A stretch of 64,000 bases of DNA. Origin: Rhizobacter sp. SG703. GTDB lineage: Bacteria; Pseudomonadota; Gammaproteobacteria; Burkholderiales; Burkholderiaceae_C. The DNA is taken from the NCBI RefSeq assembly GCF_012275445.1, contig NZ_JAAZQK010000015.1:108143-172142 (forward strand), written 5' to 3'. This document shows, piece by piece, positions 16,586-27,084 of this stretch; position 1 is the first letter of the stretch, and every line of letters begins with the position of its first letter. The notes beneath the pieces are model-generated. The model had not been told where the DNA came from and searched no databases. It worked only from the letters and a program-made list of their open reading frames with translations. A program made the translations under genes and the position numbers.

Positions 16586-17641
16586 ATGCGCTTCGAACTG
16601 CCCTCCATCGCACCGATCCACGACACCGCGCTCGCGCAGCGCCTGCAGCAACGGCTGGACCGCAAGACCAAGCCGCAGGGCTCGCTCGGCCGCCTCGAAT
16701 CGCTCGCGCTGCAGCTCGGGCTGATCCAGCGAAGCGAGGCGCCGAAGCTCGAGCTGCCGCAGATGCTGGTGTTCGCCGGCGACCATGGCCTCGCGGCACG
16801 CGGCGTCTCGGCGTTTCCGAGCGACGTCACCTGGCAGATGGTCGAGAACTTCCTCGCCGGCGGCGCGGCGGTCAGCGTGCTCGCGCGCCAGCACGGGCTC
16901 GCGCTGACGGTGGTCGATGCCGGCGTCGCGCACGACTTCGCGCCGCGCGCGGGGCTGGTCGACCGCAAGGTCGCGCGCGGCACGGCCGATGCGCTGGCCG
17001 GGCCGGCGATGAGCGACGCCCAATGCCGGCAGGCGCTGGCGGCGGGCATGGCGGTGGTGCACGAGCTGCCGGGCAACGCGGTGCTGCTGGGCGAGATGGG
17101 CATCGGCAACAGCTCCAGCGCGGCGCTGCTGCTGGCGCGGCTCGCCGGCCAGCCGATCGACGCCTGCGTCGGCCGCGGCACCGGGCTCGACGATGCCGGG
17201 TTGGCTCGCAAGCGCGCGGTGCTGGCGCAGGTGCTCGAACGCCATGCCGGCGCAGAGCAGCCACTGGACGCGCTGGCGGCTTTCGGCGGCTTCGAGGTCG
17301 CGATGCTGGCCGGCGCGGCCTTGCAGGCGGCGGCCGAGCGGCGCGTCGTCGTCGTCGACGGGTTCATCGCGAGCGCCGCGGTGCTGGTGGCCGTGCGGCT
17401 CGCACCGGCGCTGGCTGGTTACTGCGTGCTCGCGCACCGCTCGGCGGAGCCGGGCCACCAGCTGATGGTGCGCGAGCTGGTGCACCAGGGGGCCGCGGAG
17501 CCGCTGCTCGACCTCGGGCTGCGCCTGGGCGAGGGCTCGGGCGCTGCGCTCGCATGGCCGCTGCTCGGCAGCGCGGTGCGCGTGCTGGCCGAGATGGCGA
17601 GCTTCGAATCGGCCGGCGTCTCCGACCGCAGCGAGGCCTGA
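16586..17641 (+). CDS. cobT: Nicotinate-nucleotide-dimethylbenzimidazole phosphoribosyltransferase
   Basis: A 351-residue enzyme that activates the lower-ligand base as alpha-ribazole phosphate. The opening [20 protein letters not shown], the central [18 protein letters not shown] near residue 169 and [16 protein letters not shown] near 311-326 are the standard motifs; the Glu of the last one (about residue 316) matches the catalytic Glu known from the Salmonella enzyme. It starts 13 bp after cobQ and is followed 3 bp later by cobS. Confidence 0.95.
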   Translation: MRFELPSIAPIHDTALAQRLQQRLDRKTKPQGSLGRLESLALQLGLIQRSEAPKLELPQMLVFAGDHGLAARGVSAFPSDVTWQMVENFLAGGAAVSVLARQHGLALTVVDAGVAHDFAPRAGLVDRKVARGTADALAGPAMSDAQCRQALAAGMAVVHELPGNAVLLGEMGIGNSSSAALLLARLAGQPIDACVGRGTGLDDAGLARKRAVLAQVLERHAGAEQPLDALAAFGGFEVAMLAGAALQAAAERRVVVVDGFIASAAVLVAVRLAPALAGYCVLAHRSAEPGHQLMVRELVHQGAAEPLLDLGLRLGEGSGAALAWPLLGSAVRVLAEMASFESAGVSDRSEA

Positions 17642-17644
17642 GCC

Positions 17645-18436
17645 ATGCTGAACGCGCTGTGGCACGAATTGCGGCTGGTCGCGATCGCGCTGCAGTTCTT
17701 CACGCGCGTGCCGGTGCCGCAGCGGATCGGCTTCGAACCGGAATGGCTGAACGCCAGCGCGCGGCATTTCCCGTTGGTCGGTTTCTTCGTCGGCGTCATC
17801 GCGGCGCTGGTGCTGGCCGTCGGCAGCCAGGTCCTCGGCATTGCGATCGGCGTGTGGCTGTCGATCGCGGCGACCGTGTGGCTGACCGGCGCCTTCCATG
17901 AAGACGGGCTGGCCGACACCTGCGATGCGCTCGGCGGCGCGGTGAGCCGCGAGCGGGCGCTGGAGATCATGAAGGACTCGCGCATCGGCAGCTATGGCGC
18001 GGTCGCGCTGGTGCTGGTGCTCGGGCTGAAGGCGGCGACGCTGTCGGCGCTGCCGATGGCGTTGGCGGTGCCGGCGCTGCTGCTCGCGCACACCGCGTCG
18101 CGCGCGGCCGCGGTGCTGCTGATCCGCGTGCTGCCGTATGCCGGCGAGGTGTCGCTGGCCAAGGCGAAACCGCTGGCGCAGCGGGTGTCGTTCGCCGGGC
18201 TCGTGGTGGCGCTGGCGTGGGTGCTGGCGGTGGGCGCCGGCTTGCTCGCGGTGCGCTGGGCGTGGTGGCCGTACGTGGCGATCGGGCTCGCCGGCGTGGC
18301 GCTCGGCACGCTGGTCTGCGGGCGCTGGTTCCACAGGCGGCTCGGCGGCATCACCGGCGACACGCTGGGTGCCACGCAGCAGATCACCGAGCTGCTGTGC
18401 CTGCTGGGCTGGGTGCTGGCCTTGCGATGGGCGTGA
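17645..18436 (+). CDS. cobS: Adenosylcobinamide-GDP ribazoletransferase (cobalamin synthase)
   Basis: A 263-residue integral membrane enzyme that joins AdoCbi-GDP and alpha-ribazole (phosphate) in the last assembly step. Landmarks are LQFFTRVPVP near residues 18-27, the family signature GAFHEDGLADTCDALGG near 81-97, SRIGSYGAVALVL-like SRIGSYG, and GGITGDTLGATQQITEL near the end. About six hydrophobic segments are visible. It overlaps the next gene by 10 bp. Confidence 0.94.
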   Translation: MLNALWHELRLVAIALQFFTRVPVPQRIGFEPEWLNASARHFPLVGFFVGVIAALVLAVGSQVLGIAIGVWLSIAATVWLTGAFHEDGLADTCDALGGAVSRERALEIMKDSRIGSYGAVALVLVLGLKAATLSALPMALAVPALLLAHTASRAAAVLLIRVLPYAGEVSLAKAKPLAQRVSFAGLVVALAWVLAVGAGLLAVRWAWWPYVAIGLAGVALGTLVCGRWFHRRLGGITGDTLGATQQITELLCLLGWVLALRWA

Positions 18437-18975
18437 CGGCGTTCCACGCGTGGCGCCACCCGCGGCCGCAACACGTGGCCGGGCGTTGCATCGGGCGCAC
18501 CGACGTGGCGGTCGACCGGCGCAAGGCGAAGCGGCTGGCGCATCGCATCCGGGCGGCGGCCCGGCGCGAAGGCTGGGCGCACGTGGTGTGGAGCTCGCCG
18601 CTGCGCCGCTGTGCCGATGTCGGCCGCTGGCTCGCGCGCTGGGGCTGGCGGCATCGCATCGATGCGCGGCTGTGCGAGCTCGATTTCGGCGACTGGGACG
18701 GCCGCCGCTGGGACGACATCGGCGCCGCGCCGGTCGATGCGTGGTGCGCGGATTTCCTGCACGGCGCGCCGGGCGGCGGCGAGTCGGTCGCGCAGCTGCT
18801 GTCGCGTTGCCGCGCGCTGTTGCACGAGCTGCCGGCGCAGGCCTGCATCGTCGCGCATGCCGGGTGGCTCAACGCCGCGCGTTGCGTGCACGACGGCGTC
18901 GCGCCGGCCCGCGCGGCCGACTGGCCGGCGGCGCCGGCTTACGGCGCGCGGGTGTCCTTGCCGTCGCGGGTGTAG
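18427..18975 (+). CDS. cobC: Alpha-ribazole phosphatase (histidine phosphatase family)
   Basis: A 182-residue histidine phosphatase. The N-terminal WRHPRPQHVAGRCIGRTDV carries the RHP form of the catalytic RHG/RHP motif, followed by SSPLRRCADVGRWLA, CELDFGDWDGRRWDD and a second histidine in IVAHAGWLNAAR. In this operon it should remove phosphate from alpha-ribazole 5'-phosphate or adenosylcobalamin phosphate. The ATG at 18427 lies inside the end of cobS. Its last 37 bp overlap the convergent nth gene, so the two 3' ends share coding sequence. Confidence 0.88.
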   Translation: MGVTAFHAWRHPRPQHVAGRCIGRTDVAVDRRKAKRLAHRIRAAARREGWAHVVWSSPLRRCADVGRWLARWGWRHRIDARLCELDFGDWDGRRWDDIGAAPVDAWCADFLHGAPGGGESVAQLLSRCRALLHELPAQACIVAHAGWLNAARCVHDGVAPARAADWPAAPAYGARVSLPSRV

Positions 18976-19613
18976 ATCGGGTTCGGTCCGCCGGGCCGCG
19001 AATCGCAGTACGGCATCACGCCGCATTCGAAGCACAGCGGCTTGCGCGCCTGGCACACGTAGCGGCCATGCAGGATCAGCCAGTGGTGCGCATCGACGAG
19101 GTAGGCCTCGGGCACGCGCTTCAGCAGGCCCATCTCGACCTCGAGCGGGTTCTTGCCCGGCGCAAGCCCGGTGCGGTTGCTGACGCGGAAGATGTGCGTG
19201 TCGACCGCCATCGTCGGCTCGCCGAATGCGACGTTCAGCACCACGTTGGCGGTCTTGCGGCCGACGCCCGGCAGCGCCTCCAGCGCCTCGCGCGAGCGGG
19301 GCACCTCGCCGCCATGTTCCTCGATCAGGATGCGGCACGTCTCGAACAGGTTCTTCGCCTTGTTGCGGTACAGGCCGATGGTCTTGATGTGCTGGGTGAT
19401 GGCGTCGAGCCCGAGCGCGCGCATCTTCTGCGGCGTCGGCGCCAGCGCGAACAGCTTGCGCGTCGCCTTGTTGACGCCGACATCGGTGGCCTGGGCCGAC
19501 AGCAGCACTGCTGCCAGCAGTTCGAAGACGTTGGTGTATTCGAGTTCGGTGTTGGGCTGCGGGTTGGCAGCCTGGAGCGTCGCGAAGAAGGGCGGGATCT
19601 GGTCGGCGTTCAT
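18939..19613 (-). CDS. nth: Endonuclease III
   Basis: A 224-residue DNA glycosylase/AP lyase for oxidised pyrimidines. With the ATG at 19613, the helix-hairpin-helix lysine is K120 (LPGVGRKTAN) and the catalytic aspartate D138 (VDTHIFR), the same numbers as in E. coli Nth. The iron-sulfur cluster motif C-x6-C-x2-C-x5-C is present near the end (CQARKPLCFECGVMPYC). An extra 18 codons upstream remain open, but the chosen start fits the family. The frame converges with and overlaps cobC by 37 bp. Confidence 0.95.
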   Translation of the reverse strand: MNADQIPPFFATLQAANPQPNTELEYTNVFELLAAVLLSAQATDVGVNKATRKLFALAPTPQKMRALGLDAITQHIKTIGLYRNKAKNLFETCRILIEEHGGEVPRSREALEALPGVGRKTANVVLNVAFGEPTMAVDTHIFRVSNRTGLAPGKNPLEVEMGLLKRVPEAYLVDAHHWLILHGRYVCQARKPLCFECGVMPYCDSRPGGPNPIYTRDGKDTRAP

Positions 19614-19697
19614 CGCCGGGGATTGTGTCAGCACCGCGGTGCAGCACCGCGGTGTCGACCCCCGCACCTCAGCGCGGAATCCCGGCGCGCCCCTCGT

Positions 19698-19835
19698 TCA
19701 CGGCGGTGCGCTGGCCGCCGGCGGGCGGTCGGTGGTCGGCTTCGGCGTGCCCGAACCGAGCTTGTCGCAGGCGGTGAGCGACAGCGTGGCGCCCATGCTG
19801 GCCACGAGCAGAAACGCCAACAGCAGGCGATGCAT
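19698..19835 (-). CDS. Small predicted lipoprotein
   Basis: A 45-residue frame: a positively charged start (MHRLL), a hydrophobic stretch and a lipobox LTAC with the cysteine at residue 23, followed by a proline- and alanine-rich tail (PKPTTDRPPAASAPP). It should be lipidated and anchored in the envelope. A GGAGTA ribosome site lies a few bases before the ATG. It sits between nth and the CsbD-like gene on the same strand. The function is unknown; it is reminiscent of entericidin-type peptides only in size. Confidence 0.7.
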   Translation of the reverse strand: MHRLLLAFLLVASMGATLSLTACDKLGSGTPKPTTDRPPAASAPP

Positions 19836-19861
19836 GGCGGTACTCCTTTGTCGATGCGGGA

Positions 19862-20059
19862 TCAGTAGCGCGACTGCAACTCGCGGATCTGTTCCTGTGC
19901 CTCGTCCTGGTAGGCGCCGTGGCGGCGCTGCAGCTTGCCGGCGTGGCGTTCGCGCTGGCCTTGTTCGATGTCGTTCTTGTTGCCGGTCATGCGGCCCCAG
20001 TTCTCGCGGGCGTGGCCCTTGATCTCCTTCCACTGGCCCCGGATGCGATCGTGATGCAT
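19862..20059 (-). CDS. CsbD-family stress-response protein
   Basis: A 65-residue hydrophilic protein starting MHHDRIRGQWKEIKGHAREN followed by WGRMTGNKNDIEQGQRERHA, the CsbD-domain pattern (W-K-x-x-K-G then W-G-x-L/M-T). CsbD-like proteins are induced by general stress in many bacteria, with no known biochemical role. GGAGCT precedes the ATG. It is encoded 26 bp upstream of the small lipoprotein gene, so the two may be co-transcribed. Confidence 0.85.
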   Translation of the reverse strand: MHHDRIRGQWKEIKGHARENWGRMTGNKNDIEQGQRERHAGKLQRRHGAYQDEAQEQIRELQSRY

Positions 20060-20217
20060 TGCAGCTCCTTGCGCGGTGTGTCGGGCGGCCGTCTTCGGCA
20101 ACCCGTGGCGCAAGCGTAGGCGGGCCGGTCCGCCGCCCTCGTCGGTTCCAGCCCGAGGTCCGGATAGGACACGGCTGATTTCAGCTGTAGGAATTCGCCG
20201 ACACGCCGCCGCCGGCG

Positions 20218-20850
20218 TCAGCCGGGCTTGCGCTGGCGCGCGCGGGCCAGCGCGGCTTCGATGACGCTCGCCTTGACGGTCGTCACCTCGCTGCCCGCCA
20301 CCGAAGGCGCGCTGCGGGCGGCCATGCGGGCCTGGCGCTCCTGCTCGTCGCGCGCCAGCCGCTCGCGGTGGAAATCGAAGCGCTCGCGCGCCTCGTCGGC
20401 CTGCGCGGGGCTCCAGGCGTCCCAGCCGGTGCGGCCGGCACTCGCGTCGACCAGCGAGATGCAGTCGACCGGGCAGACCGGGATGCAGAGTTCGCAGCCG
20501 GTGCACAGCGGATCGATCACGGTGTGCATCGACTTCGGCCCGCCGACGATGCTGTCGACCGGACAGGCCTTCAGGCACAGGGTGCAGCCGATGCACCAGG
20601 CCTCGTCGATCACCGCGAGGCGGCGCGGGCCTTCGCTGCCGTTCAGCGGGTTCAGTGCGAGCGCCGGCCGGCCGGTCAGGCGCGCGAGGCGGGCGATGCC
20701 TTCGGCGCCGCCGGGCGGACATTGGTTGATCGCCGCCTCGCCATCGGCGATGGCCTCGGCGTAGCGTCGGCAGTCGGGGTAGCCGCAGCGCGTGCACTGC
20801 GTCTGCGGCAGTGCGGCGTCGAGGGCGTCGGCGAGCGTGGCCCGGTCCAC
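20218..20850 (-). CDS. rnfB: RnfB-type iron-sulfur protein (orphan)
   Basis: A 210-residue protein with an N-terminal four-cysteine cluster domain ([20 protein letters not shown], then CPPGG) and two ferredoxin-type motifs, [19 protein letters not shown] and [16 protein letters not shown], at about 86-128. Typical RnfB proteins start with a membrane helix; this one begins directly with the cluster domain, so it is probably soluble. No other rnf genes are nearby. Orphan copies beside nth are common in betaproteobacteria, which suggests electron supply to a soluble partner, but that is inference. Confidence 0.88.
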   Translation of the reverse strand: MDRATLADALDAALPQTQCTRCGYPDCRRYAEAIADGEAAINQCPPGGAEGIARLARLTGRPALALNPLNGSEGPRRLAVIDEAWCIGCTLCLKACPVDSIVGGPKSMHTVIDPLCTGCELCIPVCPVDCISLVDASAGRTGWDAWSPAQADEARERFDFHRERLARDEQERQARMAARSAPSVAGSEVTTVKASVIEAALARARQRKPG

Positions 20851-20857
20851 GGCGCCG

Positions 20858-22165
20858 TCAGGCCGCCTTGCGCGCAGCGGCCTTGCGGGCGGCCGGCCGG
20901 GGGGATCTTGCCGCCTGCTTCACTTCCGCCTGGTGCGACGCGATGAAGTCGCGCACCTGCGGGTAGACCTTCTCGCGCCAGCGGCGGCCCGAGAAGATGC
21001 CGTAGTGGCCGGCGCCTTCGACGTCGTAGTGGAACTGGCGCGACTTCGGGATGCCGGTGCACAGCTCGTGCGCCGCCTTGGTCTGCCCGGCGCCGGAGAT
21101 GTCGTCGAGCTCGCCTTCGATGGTCAGCAGCGCGCTGGTCGTGATGTCCTGCGGGCGCACCAGCTCGCCGTCGACCTCCCAGGTGCCGTTGACCAGCGCG
21201 AAGTCCTGGAACACCGTCTTGATGGTGTCGAGGTAGTACTCGGCCGGCATGTCGAGAACCGCGTTGTACTCGTCGTAGAAGGTGCGGTGGAAGTCGGCGT
21301 TGTCGTCGTCGCCGCGCATCAGGTCCATGAAGTAGTCGTAGTGCGACTTCAGGTGGCGGTCCGGGTTCATCGCGATGAAGCCGCTGTGCTGCAGGAAGCC
21401 CGGGTACACGCGCCGTCCGGCGCCGGGGTAGTTGACCGGCACGCGGTAGATCACGTTGTTCTCGAACCAGTCGTAGCTCTTGTTCATCGCCAGGTTGTTG
21501 ACGGCCGTCGGGCTTTTGCGGGCGTCGATCGGGCCGCCCATCATCGTCATCGTGCGCGGCGTGGGCTCGCCGCGGCTGGCCATCAGCGAGATCGCGGCCA
21601 GCACCGGCACCGTCGGCTGGCACACCGAGATCACGTTGACCTCGGGACCGACGTGGCGGATGAACTCCTGCACGTAGGCGACGTAGTCGTCCAGGTGGAA
21701 CGCGCCGGCGGCCGGGTCGACCATGCGGGCATCGGTCCAGTCGGTGATGAAGACCTTGTGGTCCTGCAGCAGCGCCTTCACGGTGTCGCGCAGCAGCGTC
21801 GAATGGTGGCCCGACAGCGGTGCGACGACCAGAACCGTCGGCTGGTCCTTCATCGCGGCCAGCACCGGCGAATCGTCGGTGAAGCGCTTGAAGCGCAGCA
21901 GCCGGCAGAAGGGTTTCTCGAGCGCCACCTGCTCCTGCACCGCGACATCGACCGCGCCGACGCGCACCGAGGTGATGTTGAACTGCGGTTTCTCGTATTC
22001 CTTCGACAGCCGGTGCATCAGGTCCAGCCCGGCCGACACGCGCTGCGCCATCGGCGTGTGCGTGAACGGCGACAGCGGGTGGCTGTACAGCTTCGAGGAG
22101 GCGCTGGCGAACTCGGAGAACGGGCTCAACAGCGCGCGCTGGGCTTCATACCACTGGTACAACAT
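20858..22165 (-). CDS. phaZ: Intracellular polyhydroxyalkanoate depolymerase
   Basis: A 435-residue protein opening [20 protein letters not shown], typical of intracellular PHB depolymerases of the Cupriavidus PhaZa1 type. The nucleophile is a cysteine, C182 in [16 protein letters not shown], in place of the lipase-box serine; later landmarks are [15 protein letters not shown] and [15 protein letters not shown] with the catalytic histidine. It mobilises stored polyhydroxybutyrate. I chose the ATG at 22165, preceded by AAAGGAAA; the frame is open 30 bp further. The tail is rich in alanine, lysine and arginine. Confidence 0.92.
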   Translation of the reverse strand: MLYQWYEAQRALLSPFSEFASASSKLYSHPLSPFTHTPMAQRVSAGLDLMHRLSKEYEKPQFNITSVRVGAVDVAVQEQVALEKPFCRLLRFKRFTDDSPVLAAMKDQPTVLVVAPLSGHHSTLLRDTVKALLQDHKVFITDWTDARMVDPAAGAFHLDDYVAYVQEFIRHVGPEVNVISVCQPTVPVLAAISLMASRGEPTPRTMTMMGGPIDARKSPTAVNNLAMNKSYDWFENNVIYRVPVNYPGAGRRVYPGFLQHSGFIAMNPDRHLKSHYDYFMDLMRGDDDNADFHRTFYDEYNAVLDMPAEYYLDTIKTVFQDFALVNGTWEVDGELVRPQDITTSALLTIEGELDDISGAGQTKAAHELCTGIPKSRQFHYDVEGAGHYGIFSGRRWREKVYPQVRDFIASHQAEVKQAARSPRPAARKAAARKAA

Positions 22166-22305
22166 TCGGGTTTCCTTTGCGACCGCTTCGCGCAATCGCT
22201 TTCACACAAGTTGTGCGTTGCAGCATTCTAGGCAGGCGATGTGGATCGTGCCCGTGGACTGCTTTGGTGCAAACCCGGAATAGCGTCGGAATCACCCTCC
22301 AACAT

Positions 22306-22337
22306 GGTGCGGCTGTCGCGAAGGCGACAGCTGCACC
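22306..22337 (-). terminator. Hairpin after tyrB (possible transcript end)
   Basis: On the minus strand GGTGC, then GCTGTCGC, a CTTC loop and GCGACAGC with GCACC form a 13-bp stem with one mismatch, 8 bp after the tyrB stop. No run of T follows, so it may protect the transcript end rather than terminate. Confidence 0.4.
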
Positions 22338-22344
22338 CGCTTTG

Positions 22345-23544
22345 TCAGATGACCTTGGCGATCGCCGACACGACCGCGTCGATGTTCTTGCTGTTCAGCG
22401 CCGCGACGCAGATGCGGCCCGAATCGACGCCGTAGATGCCGAATTCGCTGCGCAAACGCTGCATCTGGTCCTTGTCGAGGCCCGAATAGCTGAACATGCC
22501 CTTCTGTTGCGTGATGAAGCTCATGTCCTGCTGGATGCCGGCGGCCTGCAGCTTCTGCAGCAACGCGGTGCGCATCTGCTTGATGCGCACCCGCATGCCG
22601 GCGAGTTCTTCTTCCCACATTGCGCGCAGCGCCGGCGTCGTCAGCACGGTGGCGACGACCTGGGCGCCATGCGTCGGCGGGTTCGAGTAGTTGGTGCGGA
22701 TCACGATCTTCAGCTGGCTCAGCACGCGGGTCGCGTCGTCCTTCGAGCTGCACAGCACGCTGAGCGCGCCGACGCGTTCGCCGTACAGCGAGAAGCTCTT
22801 CGAGAACGAGGTCGCGACGAAGAAGTCGATGCCGGCGGCGACGAACTGCGCGATCACCGCGCCGTCTTCGGCGATGCCTTCGCCGAAGCCCTGGTAGGCC
22901 ATGTCGAGGAAGGCCACCAGGCCGCGCGCCTTGACGGCGTCGATCACCTTCGCCCAGTCGGCCGGCGTGATGTCGTAGCCGGTCGGGTTGTGGCAGCAGG
23001 CGTGCAGCACGACGACCGTGCCGGCCGGCGCGGCGTTCAACGCGGCCAGCATGCCATCGACGTCGACGCCGCGCTTGGCCGCGTCGTAGTACGGATAGGT
23101 CTCGACCGTGAATCCGGCGTTGGTGAACAGCGCGCGGTGGTTCTCCCAGCTCGGGTCGCTGATCAGCACCTTCGCGGCGGGATTCACCCGCTTCAGGAAA
23201 TCGGCACCGATCTTCAGGCCGCCGGTGCCGCCCAGGCCCTGCACGGTGGCGACGCGGCCCGCCGCCAGCACCGCGCTGTCGGCGCCGAACACCAGGCCCT
23301 GCACCGCCTTGTCGTAGGCGGCGATGCCGTCGATCGGCAGGTAGCCGCGCGGTTTCGGCGATTCCTGCATCTGGCGCTCGGCCTCGGCCACGCACTTCAG
23401 CAGCGGGAGTTTGCCGTTGTCGTCGTAGTAGACCCCGACGCCCAGGTTCACCTTGGCGGGGTTCGGGTCGGCGTTGAACTGCTCGTTCAGGCCGAGGATG
23501 GGGTCGCGAGGTGCCATTTCGACAGCGGCGAACAGCGAGGTCAT
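22345..23544 (-). CDS. tyrB: Aromatic/aspartate aminotransferase
   Basis: A 399-residue class I PLP aminotransferase. The opening MTSLFAAVEMAPRDPILGLN, KVNLGVGVYYDDNGKLPLL, HACCHNPTGYDI and the PLP lysine in SFSKSFSLYGERVGALSV match the AspC/TyrB family, with the arginine needed for the substrate carboxylate in that same motif. It transfers amino groups among aspartate, tyrosine, phenylalanine and their keto acids. Separating tyrosine from aspartate preference is not possible from sequence by eye. Divergent from uvrB. Confidence 0.92.
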   Translation of the reverse strand: MTSLFAAVEMAPRDPILGLNEQFNADPNPAKVNLGVGVYYDDNGKLPLLKCVAEAERQMQESPKPRGYLPIDGIAAYDKAVQGLVFGADSAVLAAGRVATVQGLGGTGGLKIGADFLKRVNPAAKVLISDPSWENHRALFTNAGFTVETYPYYDAAKRGVDVDGMLAALNAAPAGTVVVLHACCHNPTGYDITPADWAKVIDAVKARGLVAFLDMAYQGFGEGIAEDGAVIAQFVAAGIDFFVATSFSKSFSLYGERVGALSVLCSSKDDATRVLSQLKIVIRTNYSNPPTHGAQVVATVLTTPALRAMWEEELAGMRVRIKQMRTALLQKLQAAGIQQDMSFITQQKGMFSYSGLDKDQMQRLRSEFGIYGVDSGRICVAALNSKNIDAVVSAIAKVI

Positions 23545-23643
23545 GGACAGTCCTTGTCAGTAGAGCGAATGCGGGATTTGGGCTAGGCTTGCCGATTTCC
23601 CTGTGCACTTCCGGTACAGGAAAACCCGAGGATTTTAATCGCC

Positions 23644-25838
<2,195 letters not shown>

Positions 25839-25842
<4 letters not shown>

Positions 25843-26327
25843 CGGCGAAGCCGCTGCGGGTGCTGATGGTCTGCATGGGCAACATCTGCCGCTCGCCGAC
25901 CGCTGAGGCGGTGCTGCGCCACAAGCTGCGCGCGGCCGGCCTGGGCGATGCCGTCGCGGTCGACTCGGCCGGCACGCACTCGTGGCATGGCGGCGAGCCG
26001 CCGGATCCGCGCTCGATCAAGCACGCGGCCCGGCGCGGCTACGACCTGGCGAATCTGCGGGCGCGGGTCGTGACGGCCGCTGATTTCGAGCGTTTCGACC
26101 TCATCTTGGCGATGGACTGGGACAACCTTGCCGAACTGGAGGAGCGCTGCCCGCCGCAGCACCGCGCCAAGTTGGGGCGGCTGACGCAGCATGGCGTGCG
26201 CTTCGCCAGCCCGGCCGTGCCAGATCCCTACCAGGGAGGACCGGACGGCTTCGATCATGTGCTCGACCTGGTCGAGGACGCCTGCGACGGGCTTGTCCAG
26301 CATCTGTCCTCGTCAACGATGGAATAA
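25839..26327 (+). CDS. Low-molecular-weight protein-tyrosine phosphatase
   Basis: A 162-residue enzyme with the P-loop [17 protein letters not shown] (C-x5-R, with the nucleophilic Cys near residue 11), the segment [17 protein letters not shown], and the acid Asp in [18 protein letters not shown]. It dephosphorylates phosphotyrosine proteins in the cytoplasm; in some bacteria the partner is an exopolysaccharide kinase, but none is encoded here. Its ATG overlaps the uvrB stop (ATGA), so it is co-translated with uvrB. Confidence 0.92.
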
Positions 26328-26376
26328 CCCCACGGAACTTTCGGCACCAATGCCGACCAAAAAACTAGGTTTCATC

Positions 26377-26402
26377 TATACTTGAGTAATCCTCTCGGGA
26401 TC
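26377..26402 (+). promoter_or_regulatory. isc promoter -10 with overlapping IscR type 1-like site
   Basis: TATACT at 26377-26382 is a good -10 box. Overlapping it, ATACTTGAGTAATCCTCTCG (from 26378) then GGATC resembles the type 1 IscR site consensus (ATA-S-YYGACT ... AGTC-RR-S-TAT): the left half matches well, the right half partly. It lies about 105 bp before iscR. This placement fits repression of the operon by cluster-loaded IscR. The -35 box is weak. Confidence 0.6.
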
Positions 26403-26508
26403 AACCGAGGGTTACCCCGGGGAAGGCAAGCGGGGACTCGACAAGCGTGAAATCGCCCTCATCTGCTTCGTTGACACAGTTGGCCGCCATCGGCTTCAGG
26501 AGAATTTC

Positions 26509-27045
26509 ATGCGTCTGACCACCAAAGGCCGTTTTGCAGTGACCGCGATGATCGATCTGGCTCTGCGTGAGCTTTCGGGCCCGGTCGCGCTGGCAGCGAT
26601 CAGCGCCCGTCAGCAGATTTCGCTGTCCTATCTCGAGCAGCTGTTCGGCAAGCTGCGCCGCCATGGACTCGTCGAAAGCACCCGCGGCCCCGGCGGCGGT
26701 TATTCGCTGGGTCGCAAATCCGAGGAAATCACCGTCGCCGACATCATCGTCGCGGTCGACGAGCCGATCGATGCCACCGGTTGCGGCGGCAAGGAAAACT
26801 GCATGGGCGAGGACTCCGGCCGCTGCATGACGCACGACCTGTGGGCCAGCCTGAATTCCAAGATGATCGAATACCTCGACTCGATCTCGCTGCGCAAGCT
26901 GGTCGACGAGCAACTGGCCAAGGGCATCTCGATCGAGGAACAGCCGGTCAAGCGTGCGATCTCGACGCAGCCGGTCGTGAAGCCGATCAAGATCACCGCG
27001 CCGAATTCGGTCTTCGCACTCGGCGGCGCTGCCTTCTCGAAGTAA
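26509..27045 (+). CDS. iscR: Iron-sulfur cluster regulator IscR
   Basis: A 178-residue Rrf2-family regulator. The winged-helix part opens MRLTTKGRFAVTAMIDLALR and includes ISLSYLEQLFGKLRRHGLV. The cluster ligands are C92, C98 and C106 (GCGGKENC, then GRC) with H109 nearby; the last spacing is two residues longer than in E. coli. Holo-IscR represses the isc operon when cluster supply is adequate. A clear ribosome site (CAGGAGA) precedes the ATG. The C-terminal tail after residue 140 is extended and variable. Confidence 0.96.
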   Translation: MRLTTKGRFAVTAMIDLALRELSGPVALAAISARQQISLSYLEQLFGKLRRHGLVESTRGPGGGYSLGRKSEEITVADIIVAVDEPIDATGCGGKENCMGEDSGRCMTHDLWASLNSKMIEYLDSISLRKLVDEQLAKGISIEEQPVKRAISTQPVVKPIKITAPNSVFALGGAAFSK

Positions 27046-27084
27046 GCCCATCCAAATCTCGTTCATTCGCTGCAGCTGATTCCC

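Noticed and set aside
22306-22337. Strong intrinsic terminator after tyrB
   Set aside because: The stem is good but no T-run follows, so it is listed only as a low-confidence transcript end.
23600-23635. LexA (SOS) box upstream of uvrB: CTGT and ACAG halves
   Set aside because: The halves are separated by 11 bases (CTGT-N11-ACAG), three more than the usual CTGT-N8-ACAG, so it is not a standard LexA site.
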